Source: Eutypa lata (Eukaryota > Ascomycota > Sordariomycetes > Xylariales > Diatrypaceae). Taken from it: a DNA stretch of 64,000 nt. The notes beneath the pieces are model-generated. The model was not told where the DNA came from and searched no databases. It worked only from the letters and a program-made list of their open reading frames with translations. The DNA is taken from NCBI GenBank assembly GCA_022661535.1, contig JAKULF010000011.1, positions 2,232,001-2,296,000 of the forward strand, written 5' to 3'. Positions 47,471 through 58,830 of this stretch are shown piece by piece. Made by a program: the position numbers and the translations under genes. How positions within the stretch are numbered: position 1 is the first letter of the stretch; every line of letters begins with the position of its first letter.

Positions 47471-48256
47471 TTGTAGCGTCAGACTATTCAACGACATGTT
47501 CTGGGGGATGATTCATATCGTTGGACGAACTCGTTCTCAGTAGTCAGTCCACGGCAATGAGTGCTTCGCGGGGAGTCTCTGCCAGGGTATTAGGAGAAGC
47601 CGAGCTTTAGGGTAGTTTCTCACATTCCAGGCTATAAAGGAGGACTTGATCACTCTGCATTTCTTATAAGGGTTGGGAGGTTCTCAGTTTTCTAGTTATA
47701 ACAACCAACTTGTGCCAGAGTACACGGCTTACTACTAATTACCTGCCGCTTTTCACTGTGTTGACAAATTCCATGACAGTCTCATAATAATTATAAGAAT
47801 GTTTGGAGGATGTTAAGAATATATCAATAGGAAAGGCATAACTTACGAGGATGACTGAGGCTTAAGCCATAGAGTCGTTGTAGAATGAATCTAATTCAAG
47901 GCTTTAATAGCACAAAATAATATTTCCATCACCGTTTCCAATGGTGCTTGTTTCCGAAACTACGGGTTTCAATATAATCAAATCAATGACAGGTGAAAAC
48001 CGGAATTGGTCGGAATCGGTCGGAATTGCTGTCAGGGGGAACCCTCAAGTCTAGGTATAACAGCCATGGCACGTATCAAACTTGGTACGCACGGGTCGCA
48101 GGTTCGCAATTTCGGATACTTTCTTTCTTGGCCGTGAATACGAAGCTCCTCCTCCTTAAATAGAGGAATCCAACCCTTCAAAGGGCTAGATAGACTATAT
48201 GCTAGATAGACGTTACTAATTACTGCAAAGCCAGCCCCAGAACCCCAATCGATACC
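47471..48256. other. Intergenic region upstream of the HOL1-like transporter
   Basis: 786 bp. The notable feature is the direct-repeat array at 48001-48030. No gene is seen. Confidence 0.55.
48001..48030. promoter_or_regulatory. 10-bp direct repeat array CGGAAT(T/C)GGT x3
   Basis: Three head-to-tail 10-bp units with CGGAAT at 48001, 48011 and 48021, the last two preceded by T (TCGGAAT). A period of one helical turn places all sites on one DNA face. It lies 227-256 bp upstream of the transporter start codon. Confidence 0.75.
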
Positions 48257-50065
48257 ATGGACAAACCCCAGATTGACACCGTGGAGCATACTTCATCGCA
48301 GATAGTCAACCTAAAGAGCCTATCGGAATCCAATGATTCGCAACAGCACCCAAAGACGAAGCTGGAATCACCCCTTCTCATCAGAGTCGACGTGCCTGAG
48401 CAAACCTCTCTCCATCTTGCTAAGGATGGACATGTAAGATCTAGCCATCCTCTATCGCTCAGCTCTTCCCCAGTACCACGTGCTTATTAACCCTGAGCGC
48501 TTCTTCCGCTAGATCGTTCTGCTTCCTCAACCGACTGATAGTGCTGATGATCCGCTGAACTGGTCATCAAAGAGAAAACATCTTATCCTCCTCACAGTAG
48601 CATGGGGCGCTTTTTGTGCGGACTACACGTCAGCGCTGGGAAGTGCTCCAATTTTATTGCAAGCAGAAGAATGGCATGAAAGCATTGAAAATGTCAACCA
48701 AACCAACAGTATCAACGTATTGTTCCTGTAAGTAACTTAAGGATGACAGCTATCCTCTGCGATCTGCATCATGCATCCGTACTAATCACGTCTTCTGCAC
48801 ATAGGGCATTGGGCGGTCCAATTTGGGTCCCAGCGACGTCTTTCATTGGCCGGGCGCCGACCCTGTTCTGGTCTACCCTGTTCGGCTTCATCTTTACCAT
48901 CGCCGCGGCAGTGTCTCCCACCTTTCCCTGTTTCTACGCCATGCGAGCTCTGCAGGGACTGACGATCACATCCTGCCAAACAATTGCCATGGCTTTCATC
49001 AAAGATATCTTCTTCTTCCATGAGCGCGCCCGGAAAATTGGATTATGGGCACTGCTGTATATCGCTTCCCCGTACTTAGGGCCTCTGTTTGCAAACTTTA
49101 TACTGGGCAGTACTAATCGGTGGAGATTGGTCTTCTGGACTGGTGTCGCCGCTTGCGGGATTGACCTGATCTTGATCATAGCTTTTCTCGATGAAACCTG
49201 GTATAATCGTGAGATACCGCCCGAACAGCAACCACCTCGTGGCCGAGGTTTCGGGTCGAGAATGCTTCGAATAGTTGGGGTGTGGCAACTCAGGCACCGC
49301 CGAACTTATTACGAAACAGTCTACGAATCCTTCAAGAAGTTCTTCTTAACCTTGACCAAGCCGGTCATTCCACTAGTACTGTTTGTTTAGTGCGTCACCC
49401 TTATTTCCTCTTGTGCTTCGTTCTTGACTGATGCTTATTTGGTTTGGATTAGCTTCCTGTGCTTTGCCTGGGCAATTGGAATAAATATCTCGACGGGAAT
49501 TTTATTTTCTGCCCCGCCAGAGAGTGGCGGATACGGGTTTTCCTACCATGCAACGGCTTATATCTACTTCTCTCCCATTGTCGCAATTGTGATAGGCGAA
49601 GTCTTTGGCCACTTCTTCAATGATTATCTCGCCCGACGATACGTAAAACGACATCATGGACTATATGAACCTGAAACCCGCCTAATCGCCATTTACCCCT
49701 CCGCGCTTTTCCAAATCGCCGGTCTGGTGTTGCTTGGCCAGGCTCTATCCCGTCATCTTTCCGTTGGCGCGGTCGTTATGGGGTGGGGTATGTACAGCTT
49801 CGGAATCATGACGATGTCCGTTGCTGTGTCATCATACCTTCTTGACGCGTATCCGACTATTCCGGCGGAGGTCTCGGGCTGGACGAATTTTGCACGCGCA
49901 ATTGGTGGGTTCAGCGTCGGCTACTTCCAACAGCCCTGGGGTGCCAAGGTGGGATACGATGGAAGTTTTGGAACACAGGCTGGGATTGTGGCCTTTGGTG
50001 TCATCTTGATCATCATCGCCCAACGTTACGGCCGTGTGCTTCGTTATAAAGCACCAGCAACGTGA
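48257..50065 (+). CDS. MFS transporter (HOL1/polyamine-type, DHA1-like)
   Basis: Four exons: 48257-48433, 48513-48727, 48805-49389 and 49453-50065, 529 residues. The hydrophilic N-terminus contains DDPLNWSSKRKHLIL, the DPxNW signature preceding TM1 in fungal DHA1/HOL1 proteins. Later blocks are ALGGPIWVPATSFIGRAP, YAMRALQGLTITSCQTIAMA and TNRWRLVFWTG. A long central loop holds DETWYNREIPP and RYVKRHHGLYEPETRL, and the end is WGMYSFGIMTMSVAVSSYLLDAYP. About 12 hydrophobic segments can be counted. It is a plasma-membrane exporter or importer of a small organic cation or metabolite; the substrate is unknown. It follows the PRISE gene on the same strand and shares an upstream CGGAAT array. Confidence 0.92.
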
Positions 50066-50460
50066 CTAGAAGAGAAGGTTGGCCGGCTAGGTCTACGTGA
50101 AATTTCAACCGGGTTTAATGAGTTTAAATAAAACATGGAGGTTTGTGTATTAAGACTACAGATGGGTTCAGTGGTTGAGAATATGCTAAGAGAGGTCTTT
50201 AATCTGAATAAGGGCAAACTAATTAGCATTAGAGTCATGATTCCAAAGTTGCCCGCAGGTCAAATCAGTTGATTGGCAGTTGGCTACCAATCTGACCTCT
50301 TCTCACGATCCTTATGTACAGGACTGCCTAATTTGATAACTATGCTAGTTTTCTTTAACAATTAACCTTTAGCCTTGTATACAATCAGTAACTTGCTATC
50401 TCTATAGTTTCTCTCACGGGAGTATAAACTGGGTATTTTTCTTTTTTCTTTGGTATTTTG

Positions 50461-50481
50461 GACCCCCTATAATAGGGGGTG
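50461..50481. terminator. GC-capped palindrome ACCCCCTATAATAGGGGGT
   Basis: A perfect inverted repeat of CCCCCTAT and ATAGGGGG around a tiny A/T centre, about 400 bp downstream of the MFS stop. It is a possible 3'-end or regulatory structure. The role is a guess and the palindrome is seen directly. Confidence 0.35.
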
Positions 50482-50781
50482 ATTACATAAGACATATGGA
50501 GCAGGAACGACGTTATTCCAAAGCTTAAACACAATACCTACTTAAGTAGGTATGATAAAGAATTTCAGCAAGCACGTAGGTCAGTGTTTCAAGTATGAAA
50601 TTCGGGATAAGACTCAGAGCGTGGTGATCGATGTAACGTGTTGCTGCTTGGTTAATAGTTCATAAAGGGTAATATATGTATCCTTAAATAAAGACCTTGT
50701 AGTTGGTTGGGCATGTCCCAAAAGGGCTATTAGAATTTACATAGAAGTAAAGTATCGCCACCATTCGGCCGGTAGGTTTTA

Positions 50782-50843
50782 GCGGAATCAGTACGGAATT
50801 CCTTGCGCCGCATGTCGGCTTTTCGGAACCGGCCCTCATTCCG
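50782..50843. promoter_or_regulatory. CGGAAT cluster upstream of the cupin gene
   Basis: GCGGAAT at 50782, ACGGAAT at 50793 (11 bp apart), TTCGGAAC near 50822 and ATTCCGC at 50838. This is the same element family as the 45651 and 48001 arrays, about 240-300 bp upstream of the ATG at 51081. Confidence 0.65.
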
Positions 50844-51080
50844 CACTACAAGAAATCATAATGGCAAAGCGGATGGTTTGCTTGGCTCTCGCCCAGGTTT
50901 CAACTTTCACTGAAAGTATTAATCCCATGCTTGATTCTGTACAGAGCTTGAGAAGCCCATACTACCTCGCCATTAGCCCTCATACACAAAGTCTTCACCT
51001 TATTTTCTTAGCTTCACCCTGTGTAGCTGCACGTTGGATTGCGACTCCGAAATTTCTTTTCTGGAAACCGCCAGCACTCG

Positions 51081-51778
51081 ATGGATACTGAGACTGTTCT
51101 TCTTCCCAACAAACGGTATATAACGGGCCATGACCCTGTCAGTGGCAAAAGCATCTATCTAGATGCACCTGAATTACAACATTTCCCTGTCCACGGCTTT
51201 GGCGCGGCTGCCCGATCTTATGCTACAGCCACATTACCACCTGAAATTGACAATGACGAAGATCTGAAGGCATACATCTCCGGGGACTCGGTTGCAAGTC
51301 ATACGAAGCAAGAGATCATTGTTCCCCCGACGAATTCAGACAACCAAAGGAGTCAAGCCAAGATAGGCGGAATGAATGTCGTGAGCCTGGACATCAAACC
51401 CTCTGCAGTGGGGCACATGCATAGGACTTTGTCTTTGGACATCTCAACATGTATATCCGGGGAGGTATTTCATGAACTTGACAGCGGACAGAAGGTCCGA
51501 TTGATGCCTGGGGTGAGCTGCCCAGTTCTTCGTCAGCCCTTCAAATGTAGATCTCTGGCACACTGCCGAGTTCCCTCACTTTGAAATTTAGGGCTTTAGT
51601 ATACTAATAAGATATCTCGTCTCCTCGAGTATAGGACCACATAATTCAGCGAGGGACAATGCATAGATGGATCAACGCATCTGAAGAACAACCCGCTCGA
51701 GTACTAGCAATTCTCCTCCCTTGCGAGCCTTTCAAAGTTGCCGGTCAGTACATGGAAGAGACTCATATATTGAATTAG
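51081..51778 (+). CDS. Small cupin-domain protein
   Basis: Two exons, 51081-51512 and 51635-51778, give 191 residues. The N-terminus has NKRYITGHDPVSGKSIYLD. The cupin barrel includes SAVGHMHRTLSLDISTCISGE near residues 112-132 (histidine ligand region) and LDSGQKVRLMPGDHIIQRGTMHRWIN, where the second cupin motif crosses the intron. LAILLPCEPF closes the fold. This family of about 190-residue cupins occurs in fungal secondary-metabolite clusters; proposed roles include isomerase, dehydratase or decarboxylase steps. The sequence is too short for a bicupin ring-cleavage dioxygenase such as gentisate dioxygenase. Confidence 0.9.
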
Positions 51779-52876
51779 CGCTATGCGGTTTGTAGATATG
51801 ATAAGGGGTGTGGCTAGTGGCTTATATTCCCGCTGGAGTCTATACGCCGCGATATCTCAGAGTGCCTCAGATACTTGTTAAATTCGTATTTATTTGTAAA
51901 AAAGACCAAGTCCTATTGTCACTTGGCTGTTTTCCAAGCTCTTGCTTTTACAAAAGCTTTGAGACTGCGTGATATGCAAATTACCCAAGGCACAACATTG
52001 AGCAGCTTTGTAGCTCTGGATTATGATTTGTAGGAGTGATGCTATTTACACCTTACTTTTTGATGCCAAGTAGCAGCCGAGCCGTCATGAGGTTGACGGC
52101 CCGCCCACCACCTACCTTACGTACCTACTTAGCTATCACCACCGAGCTACTACCGCTTTAGGTCGCTACTACCACTTAGTTATAAGATTTTGGTATTTAT
52201 TTAATTAAATCACGTATAGGTTATTTATTCCGGAAGATTTTAGGTAAGTAGCAGCTATGTAGGTCAGTGGTGGCAGTCCATTGTAATTTGGTGGACTACC
52301 TATGTAGCAAGCTCTAATACTTTGACATGCTAGTCTACTTTAATCATCAGCATGTTGCTTTCCACTCAATGGGGAATTCGCTTACGGGGATAGACACTGT
52401 TTCTATTCTGTAATATCTCTTTCATGAAGTGAATGTATGTAACCACAAATGAGAATTACTAGGCCATTTCACGACCGTTGTTAGTGGCCGAACACTTAAG
52501 GCTATGTATATTTTATACTCATAAAAGAACCTGTCAAATAACAGGGGTTGAATTACTGAGTGGACCTAACGCACAAAAAAGTCATGATCACCTCAATTAG
52601 AAAATCTAAGCAGAATAATGATAATGACAGATTTGATGACCCCTAATATCTGACAAAACCGAACACTACAGTGATATTAACATAAAAGCAAACGACAATG
52701 GTAAGCTGTAACAGCATTAAAAAAACCAAGAATATATCTTATGTCACTCCTATTTAGTTCGAGTGTGCAAGCCATACGCCAACAGGCGTCCCTTCATACT
52801 ACCATAGGCTCTTCCAACGAGACAGAAAACTTGGCTTCTTGAGTTGGGCTTAGGGGTTTTGGGTTATCTAGAGTAG
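51779..52876. other. Intergenic region with degenerate repeat-like DNA
   Basis: 1.1 kb between convergent genes. The stretch 52080-52330 is dense in TACCTACTTAG/CTACTACC and AAGTAG words and TAAT-rich sequence, resembling decayed repeat DNA. No ORF of note. Confidence 0.45.
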
Positions 52877-54081
52877 CTACTCTGGCGTATCATTCGAGTC
52901 CAGGTGACTAACAGCGTTCGACTGGCTTTCAACACTTGTATTGGATTTCTTCCTCTTATTGGAGCGGTTGGTTGGAAGATGCCACGAGCCAGAAAGGCCT
53001 CCGCTGCTACTCAAGCGGCTATAGAGCTTCCAAACACTAATGTCCTTGAATAAAAAGCTCAGCGTTGGAAGGCACGCGGCGATGGCTGCAAGAGAAACCT
53101 CAAGCATACTCCACCAGAGCATTGTAGTCGCTGTCCCTATTGTGTTGATGTTAGCAGTGGTGATATAATAGACATAAACCAGACGCATAACTTACGATTA
53201 ATATCATAGCCCGCTCCATAACCCTTGTACAAGACAGTCAGGTATATCACCATGCGAATGATAGATGCCACCACTGACATTATCCCAATGAGGAATATGC
53301 TTGTGACAGCTAGCTTCTTTTCCGTGGACATTCCAAGACTCCAGATCTGAGAATGATTAGCACTTGTCTATGAATCGACGTGTATAGGTAGTCTTACCGA
53401 TGGGAGAGGAAGGAGGAGAATGATCACGTCCAGAATAAAATCTGATATAACCATAGCCTGCTGTGGAGTGCTCACATCGCATCGAGCCTGTACATCTTGT
53501 AAGGGGGCCCAATGAAGCGAGACATATTTCCCACATCCGAAGACAAGTGTTAAGAGAAATCCTATAGACCAAGAGGCCGCCAGAACAAGCACAGCCATTG
53601 AGACCCTATCAAATATCGAGCCTTGATGGGCTACAAATATGCGCCGGCAGAAGCATATGATGCTGACTTTTACGAAGCCATAAGCGAAACACATCAAGAA
53701 CTGCAAACCGAATTGTATCTATGCATTGTTAAGTAAGTCCCTCAAAGCTGTTAATTTTTGGGTGTCACGCACTTTCGCCTGCAGTATGAAATCTTCTAGG
53801 AAAAGTCTAGATGCTTCGGTAGCCAACGTACCGTCAGGTACGGGAGTAGGATATCCCATAACGCCAAGCCTTTCTCCAGTGATCAAGCAAGCTCCCATTC
53901 CAGTAAGCATGATGACACCGAGGGCTATGAGCCAGTCATCTATTCCCAGGGGTGATTTCTGGATCCTGCGGGTGTAGAAACGCATGCATACAAGAAACAG
54001 GCATACCAATGGTAGGGTGAACCCAGCGGCAAGCACCTGCCTTGGGGTAACTAGGTGGAAAGGTAGCTCTAACCACTCCAT
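52877..54081 (-). CDS. Fungal rhodopsin-like / PTH11-type 7TM membrane protein
   Basis: Four exons on the minus strand: 54081-53773, 53718-53398, 53346-53196 and 53136-52877, 346 residues. The first ATG is MEWLELPFHL. Seven hydrophobic segments are apparent, including TLPLVCLFLVCMRFYTRR, IDDWLIALGVIMLTGMG, FAYGFVKVSIICFCRRIF and ISDFILDVIILLLPLPSIW. The D-D-W after TM2 and LDxxIxLLPLPSIWSLGMSTEKKLAVTSIF are the signature of the fungal rhodopsin domain (SAT4/PTH11-related) family. The C-terminal tail is cytosolic, Ser/Arg-rich and disordered. Family members are probable plasma-membrane receptors or membrane proteins of unknown ligand. It is divergent from the UstYa-family gene. Confidence 0.9.
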
Positions 54082-55037
54082 GTTTGACGTTGTAAGGATT
54101 CTTTCCAAGTCTAGTCTGAACAAGAAACTGTCAAGGGGAGTAGACTGAGATCGTGAAAACTAGGTGATGTGTTATTTCACTACCAAGCTAGCATTGGCCT
54201 TTTATAAACCACGTTCTGCGAGTTCTAATCTCAAGTATTGCATTCTAGATGTACAGAAATAGCCCCAACATTCCTGCTCGTACACATCCATTTATTTTCG
54301 CTGTGTTACCGCCCCCGGCCCAATTGTGTCGTGATAAGCTGCAGTGAGTTGCCCCAACTTGAGACAGCCTTGTCGTATCGGCTTACTAGCAAAGCGGCAG
54401 CCACCATCTCCTGCAAGCCCATTTGAGCCATGTGTCACAGTTGTGGTCCTATCTTTCCTCGACTGTGCCCCTTGATGGAGGTGGTAATGACAGCTCGACC
54501 CTCTCCTATTGAGTACGGGAATCACTGCGGAATGTAAGTAGCCAACGCCAAATAACAGACATCATGCAAACACTGTGTTATGCTACTGTTACGCGCCATT
54601 GTAACCCAATACAGGCTAATAGACAGCGATTCCTAAAGAGATATGGTGGTGATAAGGCATACACAAATGCAGTTGGAACTTATTGCAGCGCCTAGTTATG
54701 CATGCAGATACTAACCAGTGAGGACCGTTGGTTACTACATGGATGACAGAATGTGTGGGGCGGCCTGCGTATAACATCTATACCGTTGGCCACAGTTTAT
54801 GTCCAGGTTGCTACCTAGTAGTATATCAATGTAGATATTTGTACACTAGCCAAAAGCCTCCAAACCTGTAGTTAATGGGACGTTGGCAGTTGACCAAGAT
54901 AGTTCCGGTCAGTCAGGCTTACTTTTGCAAGCGGCCCTCAAATTGTGGAATCGACATGAGCGCCTGTACTTAATCTATGTGTGGAAACCAATTCCATTTG
55001 ATCAACAACTGCTCTCCCTGATATTTTTCTGGATACC
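54082..55037. promoter_or_regulatory. Divergent promoter between rhodopsin-like and UstYa-family genes
   Basis: 956 bp. It contains one GCGGAAT (54527) and TTCCGG (54903), no more than expected by chance. No gene is supported. Confidence 0.45.
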
Positions 55038-56052
55038 ATGGCACCCCTCAAAGACTACGAACAGTATCAGCTCCTCGATTCCGAGAATGACGAGTCTTGC
55101 GAGTCGTTACCAGACGGCAAAGCCAGTTTCTTCCAGGATTCTAGGTCAATATTGTGTTGCTACTGGCGAGTTCTCACTGTTCTATTGAGCCTGCCCCTGT
55201 GTTTTGTGGCTGGCTTTGTTCTCGGGATGAAGTTGGGTTCATCTGAGTCTAGTGAAGGTGTTTCGGCCTACAGTAAGGAGATAATAACCGGTAGACGAAC
55301 TCGAGCTTACTATGTCGTCAGTGAAACTTTCTTACGCAATGCCAAGCCAGATTTGGTGGAATACAGAATATAGCGATGTGACCGCAAGTGAATCTGAGAT
55401 CCATAAGCTCTGGGATACTGGTATTCCTTGGGAAACTGGTATCATAGCTCTCAGTGACGAGGAAGCACGCGCCATGGATCTCCCAGAGTCGCAGCCCTTC
55501 CCCTGGGACAGCCATAACAAACGATTATACATCGTCAATGCCCATCATATATTGCATTGCGTGGTATGTTTTTATTCCAGCTCCTGACGAATAACGGCCT
55601 ATTTCATGCATACTATTACCTACCCATGATGCTTGCTAATGTTCAGCGTATAGCGCAATGTCTACATTTCAATACAGCAATATCGCACAAATACGACCCA
55701 GACAATTGACTACCAACATATATTACACTGTTTGGACAGCTTGCGTGTGGAGACAATGTGTACTGCAGATGATACACTACGCTATGTACCGCTAAATTCA
55801 GCCCAAGGCTACCGGCCAGGTGATGGCCAGAGGCGCCAGTGTCGTGATTGGAGCAAAGTTCAAGAATTCGTGGAAGCACATGATCCATGTTACCGGTACC
55901 TGAAACCTGGAGACAAAGCCGTATCGAACTTGGAGCGCTTCAAGTTCTGCCCACCGGATTCTCAGTACCTACCCAAAATTCGAAAGTACTTTGGGTTTGA
56001 TGGTGACTGGTCACCGGAACCTCAGGAAGGGCCCCAGGAGCTAAACTGGTGA
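55038..56052 (+). CDS. UstYa-family oxidase (DUF3328)
   Basis: Three exons: 55038-55272, 55322-55563 and 55654-56052, 291 residues. The 49-nt first intron (GTAAGG...GTCAG) connects the membrane-anchor exon to the lumenal part. The N-terminal cytosolic tail precedes one transmembrane helix near residues 45-66 (LTVLLSLPLCFVAGFVLG). Two HxxHC motifs diagnostic of UstYa proteins are present, both HILHC, at about 154-158 and 181-185. CTADDTLRY and RRQCRDWSKV follow. UstYa proteins oxidise or cyclise the core peptides of fungal RiPPs (ustiloxin, cyclochlorotine-type) and some other metabolites. No UstYb partner or repeat-type precursor is adjacent. Confidence 0.93.
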
Positions 56053-56735
56053 GCGGTCGGTGGCTAATGCCAGTTGAGTCTACTACAAACTACTTGTATC
56101 AGGAGGATAACGTAAAAGACAAATCGATATATATGAAGCGAATATGTTAAGTACACGTACCAAATAAGTTGAAGCTATGACAACTCATCATCAAGTACCA
56201 AAACATACCAACCCCCAATAGGTGATTAAGTCATCCTTTAATATTTGGGACGCATCAGTTTGGCTCAAAATATTTCAACATGAAGACTGGTATTCAAATG
56301 ACTAGGTAATCACTCGAGCTGAAAGGCAGCCTGATCATCTGAAAGAAGATGGAAGGTAACTGGTTTGGCTACCAAAAACGGAACCCCATACCAGCCAGGC
56401 TCAAATGCCGCAACAGCATATTCTCTGCTTATTCTGTATTTTGAAACGAGCTCCCATCTGGTATAACACTGCAAGCACCAACATGGAGGCCGAATGCTAC
56501 AATCGGTAGACGCTGGCCTTGGCGCCCGGTCTTGCATGAGTCCCTCTGAGAATAGATCTCTCTTAGTTGTTGGTTTCCAGAGACGGCTCTTCGGATGTTG
56601 GTTATTATTAGAGATATAGGTGCGTTAGTGTCTATAAGAACCAGCTGGCGTCGCAAGAGGTATTTAACAGACGCTACTTTGGCTGTCGCTATATTTATTG
56701 TTCGATGCCATCAATGTCACATTAGATTTGCAGTT
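56053..56735. other. Intergenic region
   Basis: 683 bp, no gene seen. A plus-strand frame begins at 56595, upstream of the accepted GNAT start, and is not thought to be translated. Confidence 0.5.
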
Positions 56736-57671
56736 ATGGCAGCAACATCAACCCTGGTCGTATCAGTCGTCAATTTCGATACTGACTGGGACGACTTCTT
56801 CTGCACCTATTGGGATTCATGGAAAGCACCACTCCAAGCTGTGGGGCAGCTCACATTTGCAAATATTGGGAAGGGTGGCCCAGATGAGGCAAGGAGTTTT
56901 GCCGCCACAAAACAGGAGTACCTAGCTGCAGCGCGGTCCAATCCCGACCAACACTGGTTGAAGGTCGAGGATCCGGGCCGCAAAAGCCAGGGACTCTCTT
57001 GCATTGTTGGAGGTGGCGCATGGACGCACTACCGAGAGAACCCCTTCCGACGTCGTCTTCAGAGTCGCCACACCAGCGAAGAGGAACTCCCCGCCAACGG
57101 TTTTGAACCAGGGTCAGAATATCACGGCTTGGCCCGAGAATTGTACTCACAATTGTGGAGCTGGCGCCCCAGGTTGATGAGCACAGCGCACGCCTGTAAG
57201 CCTCGTTGCAACGCATCAATTCCGCTCTCACTCGTTCAGTTGCTCCCAATGCTGAGCAGTGCACTTGATGTCCCTTGACATGAAATCCTCTTCAAGCATC
57301 AGGCATTCACTGACTAATATTTTTTCTTGGCAGATGGCCAGGGATTATGGGTTATCCCAGAATATCGCAACTCAGGTGCGGCAACAGCTCTCATGGACCA
57401 CTGGATGGCCACTATCGACGATCTGGGCCTCGAGAGCTATCTCGAGGGTACATTCATGAGTACGCCGATTTACCTCAAACACGGATTCATCGTCGTAGCG
57501 CACCCAACAATGCTTTTCCAGAGGGAGAATCCTAGCCCCAGCTGGGAAAAACTTGTCCGTGACATGCAGGCTCACCCCATCAGCATTATGTGGAGGCCTA
57601 AGGGTGGGGTGTACCGAGAAGGAAAGACGATCTTACCGTGGAAAGGTAAGGTGCGGCAATATAAACTTTAA
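56736..57671 (+). CDS. GNAT family N-acetyltransferase
   Basis: Two exons, 56736-57195 and 57334-57671, give 265 residues. The ATG at 56736 (MAATSTLVVSVV) is selected over upstream non-ATG extension. Conserved parts: IVGGGAWTHYRENPF, WRPRLMSTAHAYG, then the acetyl-CoA-binding segment GLWVIPEYRNSGAATALMDHW (RNSGAA pyrophosphate loop) and LESYLEGTFMSTPIYLKHGF. It belongs to the fungal GNAT group that acetylates amines or small molecules; the acceptor is unknown. It lies between the UstYa-family gene and the secreted-peptide gene and may be a tailoring enzyme. Confidence 0.9.
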
Positions 57672-58686
57672 AAACCAATCCTCCAACTAAAGCTGCGCCG
57701 CCTCGGGCGACGGAGTGATTGCAGCTTGAAGTAGGATGTTCAGGGAGTTGAAGTAGTACTATAACATCAGTGTCGCCTAGCGGGGTTTACGGGAAGCATA
57801 GGGCAGGTTGGTGTTGCAGCCTGCGAGGTTTTGGGCCGAATGCTGTGGACTCGGAATGTTGGTTATAACTACATTATGCAGGTAATATTCAAATTTGGTT
57901 AGGCTAGCGATACCTAATCCTGGCAATTAAATAAATACTGCCGTGAAGCCGCCAACACGCATGGCGGAACTCCCAATAAGAGCAGGTTTGCCTTGTTCGA
58001 CCACCAACCACTTTGCCTGAACTAGTACCAACAGTAGTATTGCGTGCCAGTGAATAGCATATTGCCATGACATTCCAGCTCCAGAGAATCATTACGGCAA
58101 TAAGTCCGGAACACCCATCCAACGAGAGGTTATTGAAATATCCCCGCACTTCGGTGTGGGGGCCCTTCATGGGATTCTTGGTAAATTGATAACAAACAAG
58201 CTATGTTACGATACCCAAAGTGCGTAGTTTGCATTATTCAATCACCGGATTTTGAGCCTTCCGCATCCAACCTTCCTGTATACTCAATAAGTACCTTTAC
58301 CTCCAATGATGGAAGGTCATTCAAATCCCGGGCTCTGTACCCGAGCCCCACAAGAATATTTCATGTCACACAAGTCTAACACCGACAGAATCAATGTGAA
58401 CTCTTCTCTCTTCCCTAAGCTCCAAGATACAACCCCCCACGTTAAATATAATTCAGGAGTGAAGTACTTTTATTTACTCGTCACCGGGCCCCTAGTTTTA
58501 TAGCGCGCAGGGTTGAGGCAGAAGACCTATATTGGCCGGTGGGTAACAGTCATAGCGGGTTAATATCTTCACATCTGATTTTGAGGACAAATAATCATAG
58601 CCACATTTTATATTGTCGAACTACTCTAGCCCCTATTTCCATCCCCACTGTCATTACAGACCATTCATCCCACTTCGCTACATGAT
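57672..58686. other. Intergenic region
   Basis: 1.0 kb. The minus frame 57904-58170 shows no family character. No gene is accepted. Confidence 0.5.
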
Positions 58687-58830
58687 TTAGAGGCAGCATG
58701 CCTTCGGTTCGAGAATGTCTTCATCAGCCGGAGCTGGCATAGGAAGAGCTTCGGGCTCTGCATTAGGGTTGGGAGCTGGGGCTGCCTGAGCTACAGCAAC
58801 GAGGAGAGTGAAGAAGGTGAGGAAATGCAT
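58687..58830 (-). CDS. Small secreted peptide precursor (47 aa) ending in KACCL
   Basis: A single-exon ORF of 47 residues, too short for usual gene callers. Residues 1-17 (MHFLTFFTLLVAVAQAA) form a clean signal peptide. They are followed by an Ala/Pro/Glu-rich propeptide-like stretch (PAPNPNAEPEALPMPAPADED) and the end ILEPKACCL. The layout (signal peptide, acidic spacer, short cysteine-bearing tail) resembles a secreted peptide or RiPP-type precursor. No KR/KK cleavage site and no core repeat are visible, so a dikaritin precursor is not demonstrated. The clear signal peptide makes it more likely real than random. Confidence 0.6.
   Translation of the reverse strand: MHFLTFFTLLVAVAQAAPAPNPNAEPEALPMPAPADEDILEPKACCL

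Larger units (their letters stand above)
50066..51080. other. Intergenic region upstream of the cupin gene
   Basis: About 1 kb. It holds the CGGAAT cluster at 50782-50843 and a GGACCCCCTATAATAGGGGGTG palindrome near 50460-50482. No gene is supported. Confidence 0.5.

Noticed and set aside
48070..48125. GGGTCGCAGGTTCGCAAT, resembling a tRNA T-loop
   Set aside because: No matching acceptor or anticodon stems could be folded around it.
55320..55380. Apparent +1 frameshift in the UstYa-family gene
   Set aside because: A 49-nt intron (55273-55321, GTAAGG...GTCAG) joins both frames cleanly.
58306..58503. Plus-strand 65-aa frame
   Set aside because: No homology-like blocks; intergenic, composition as flanks.
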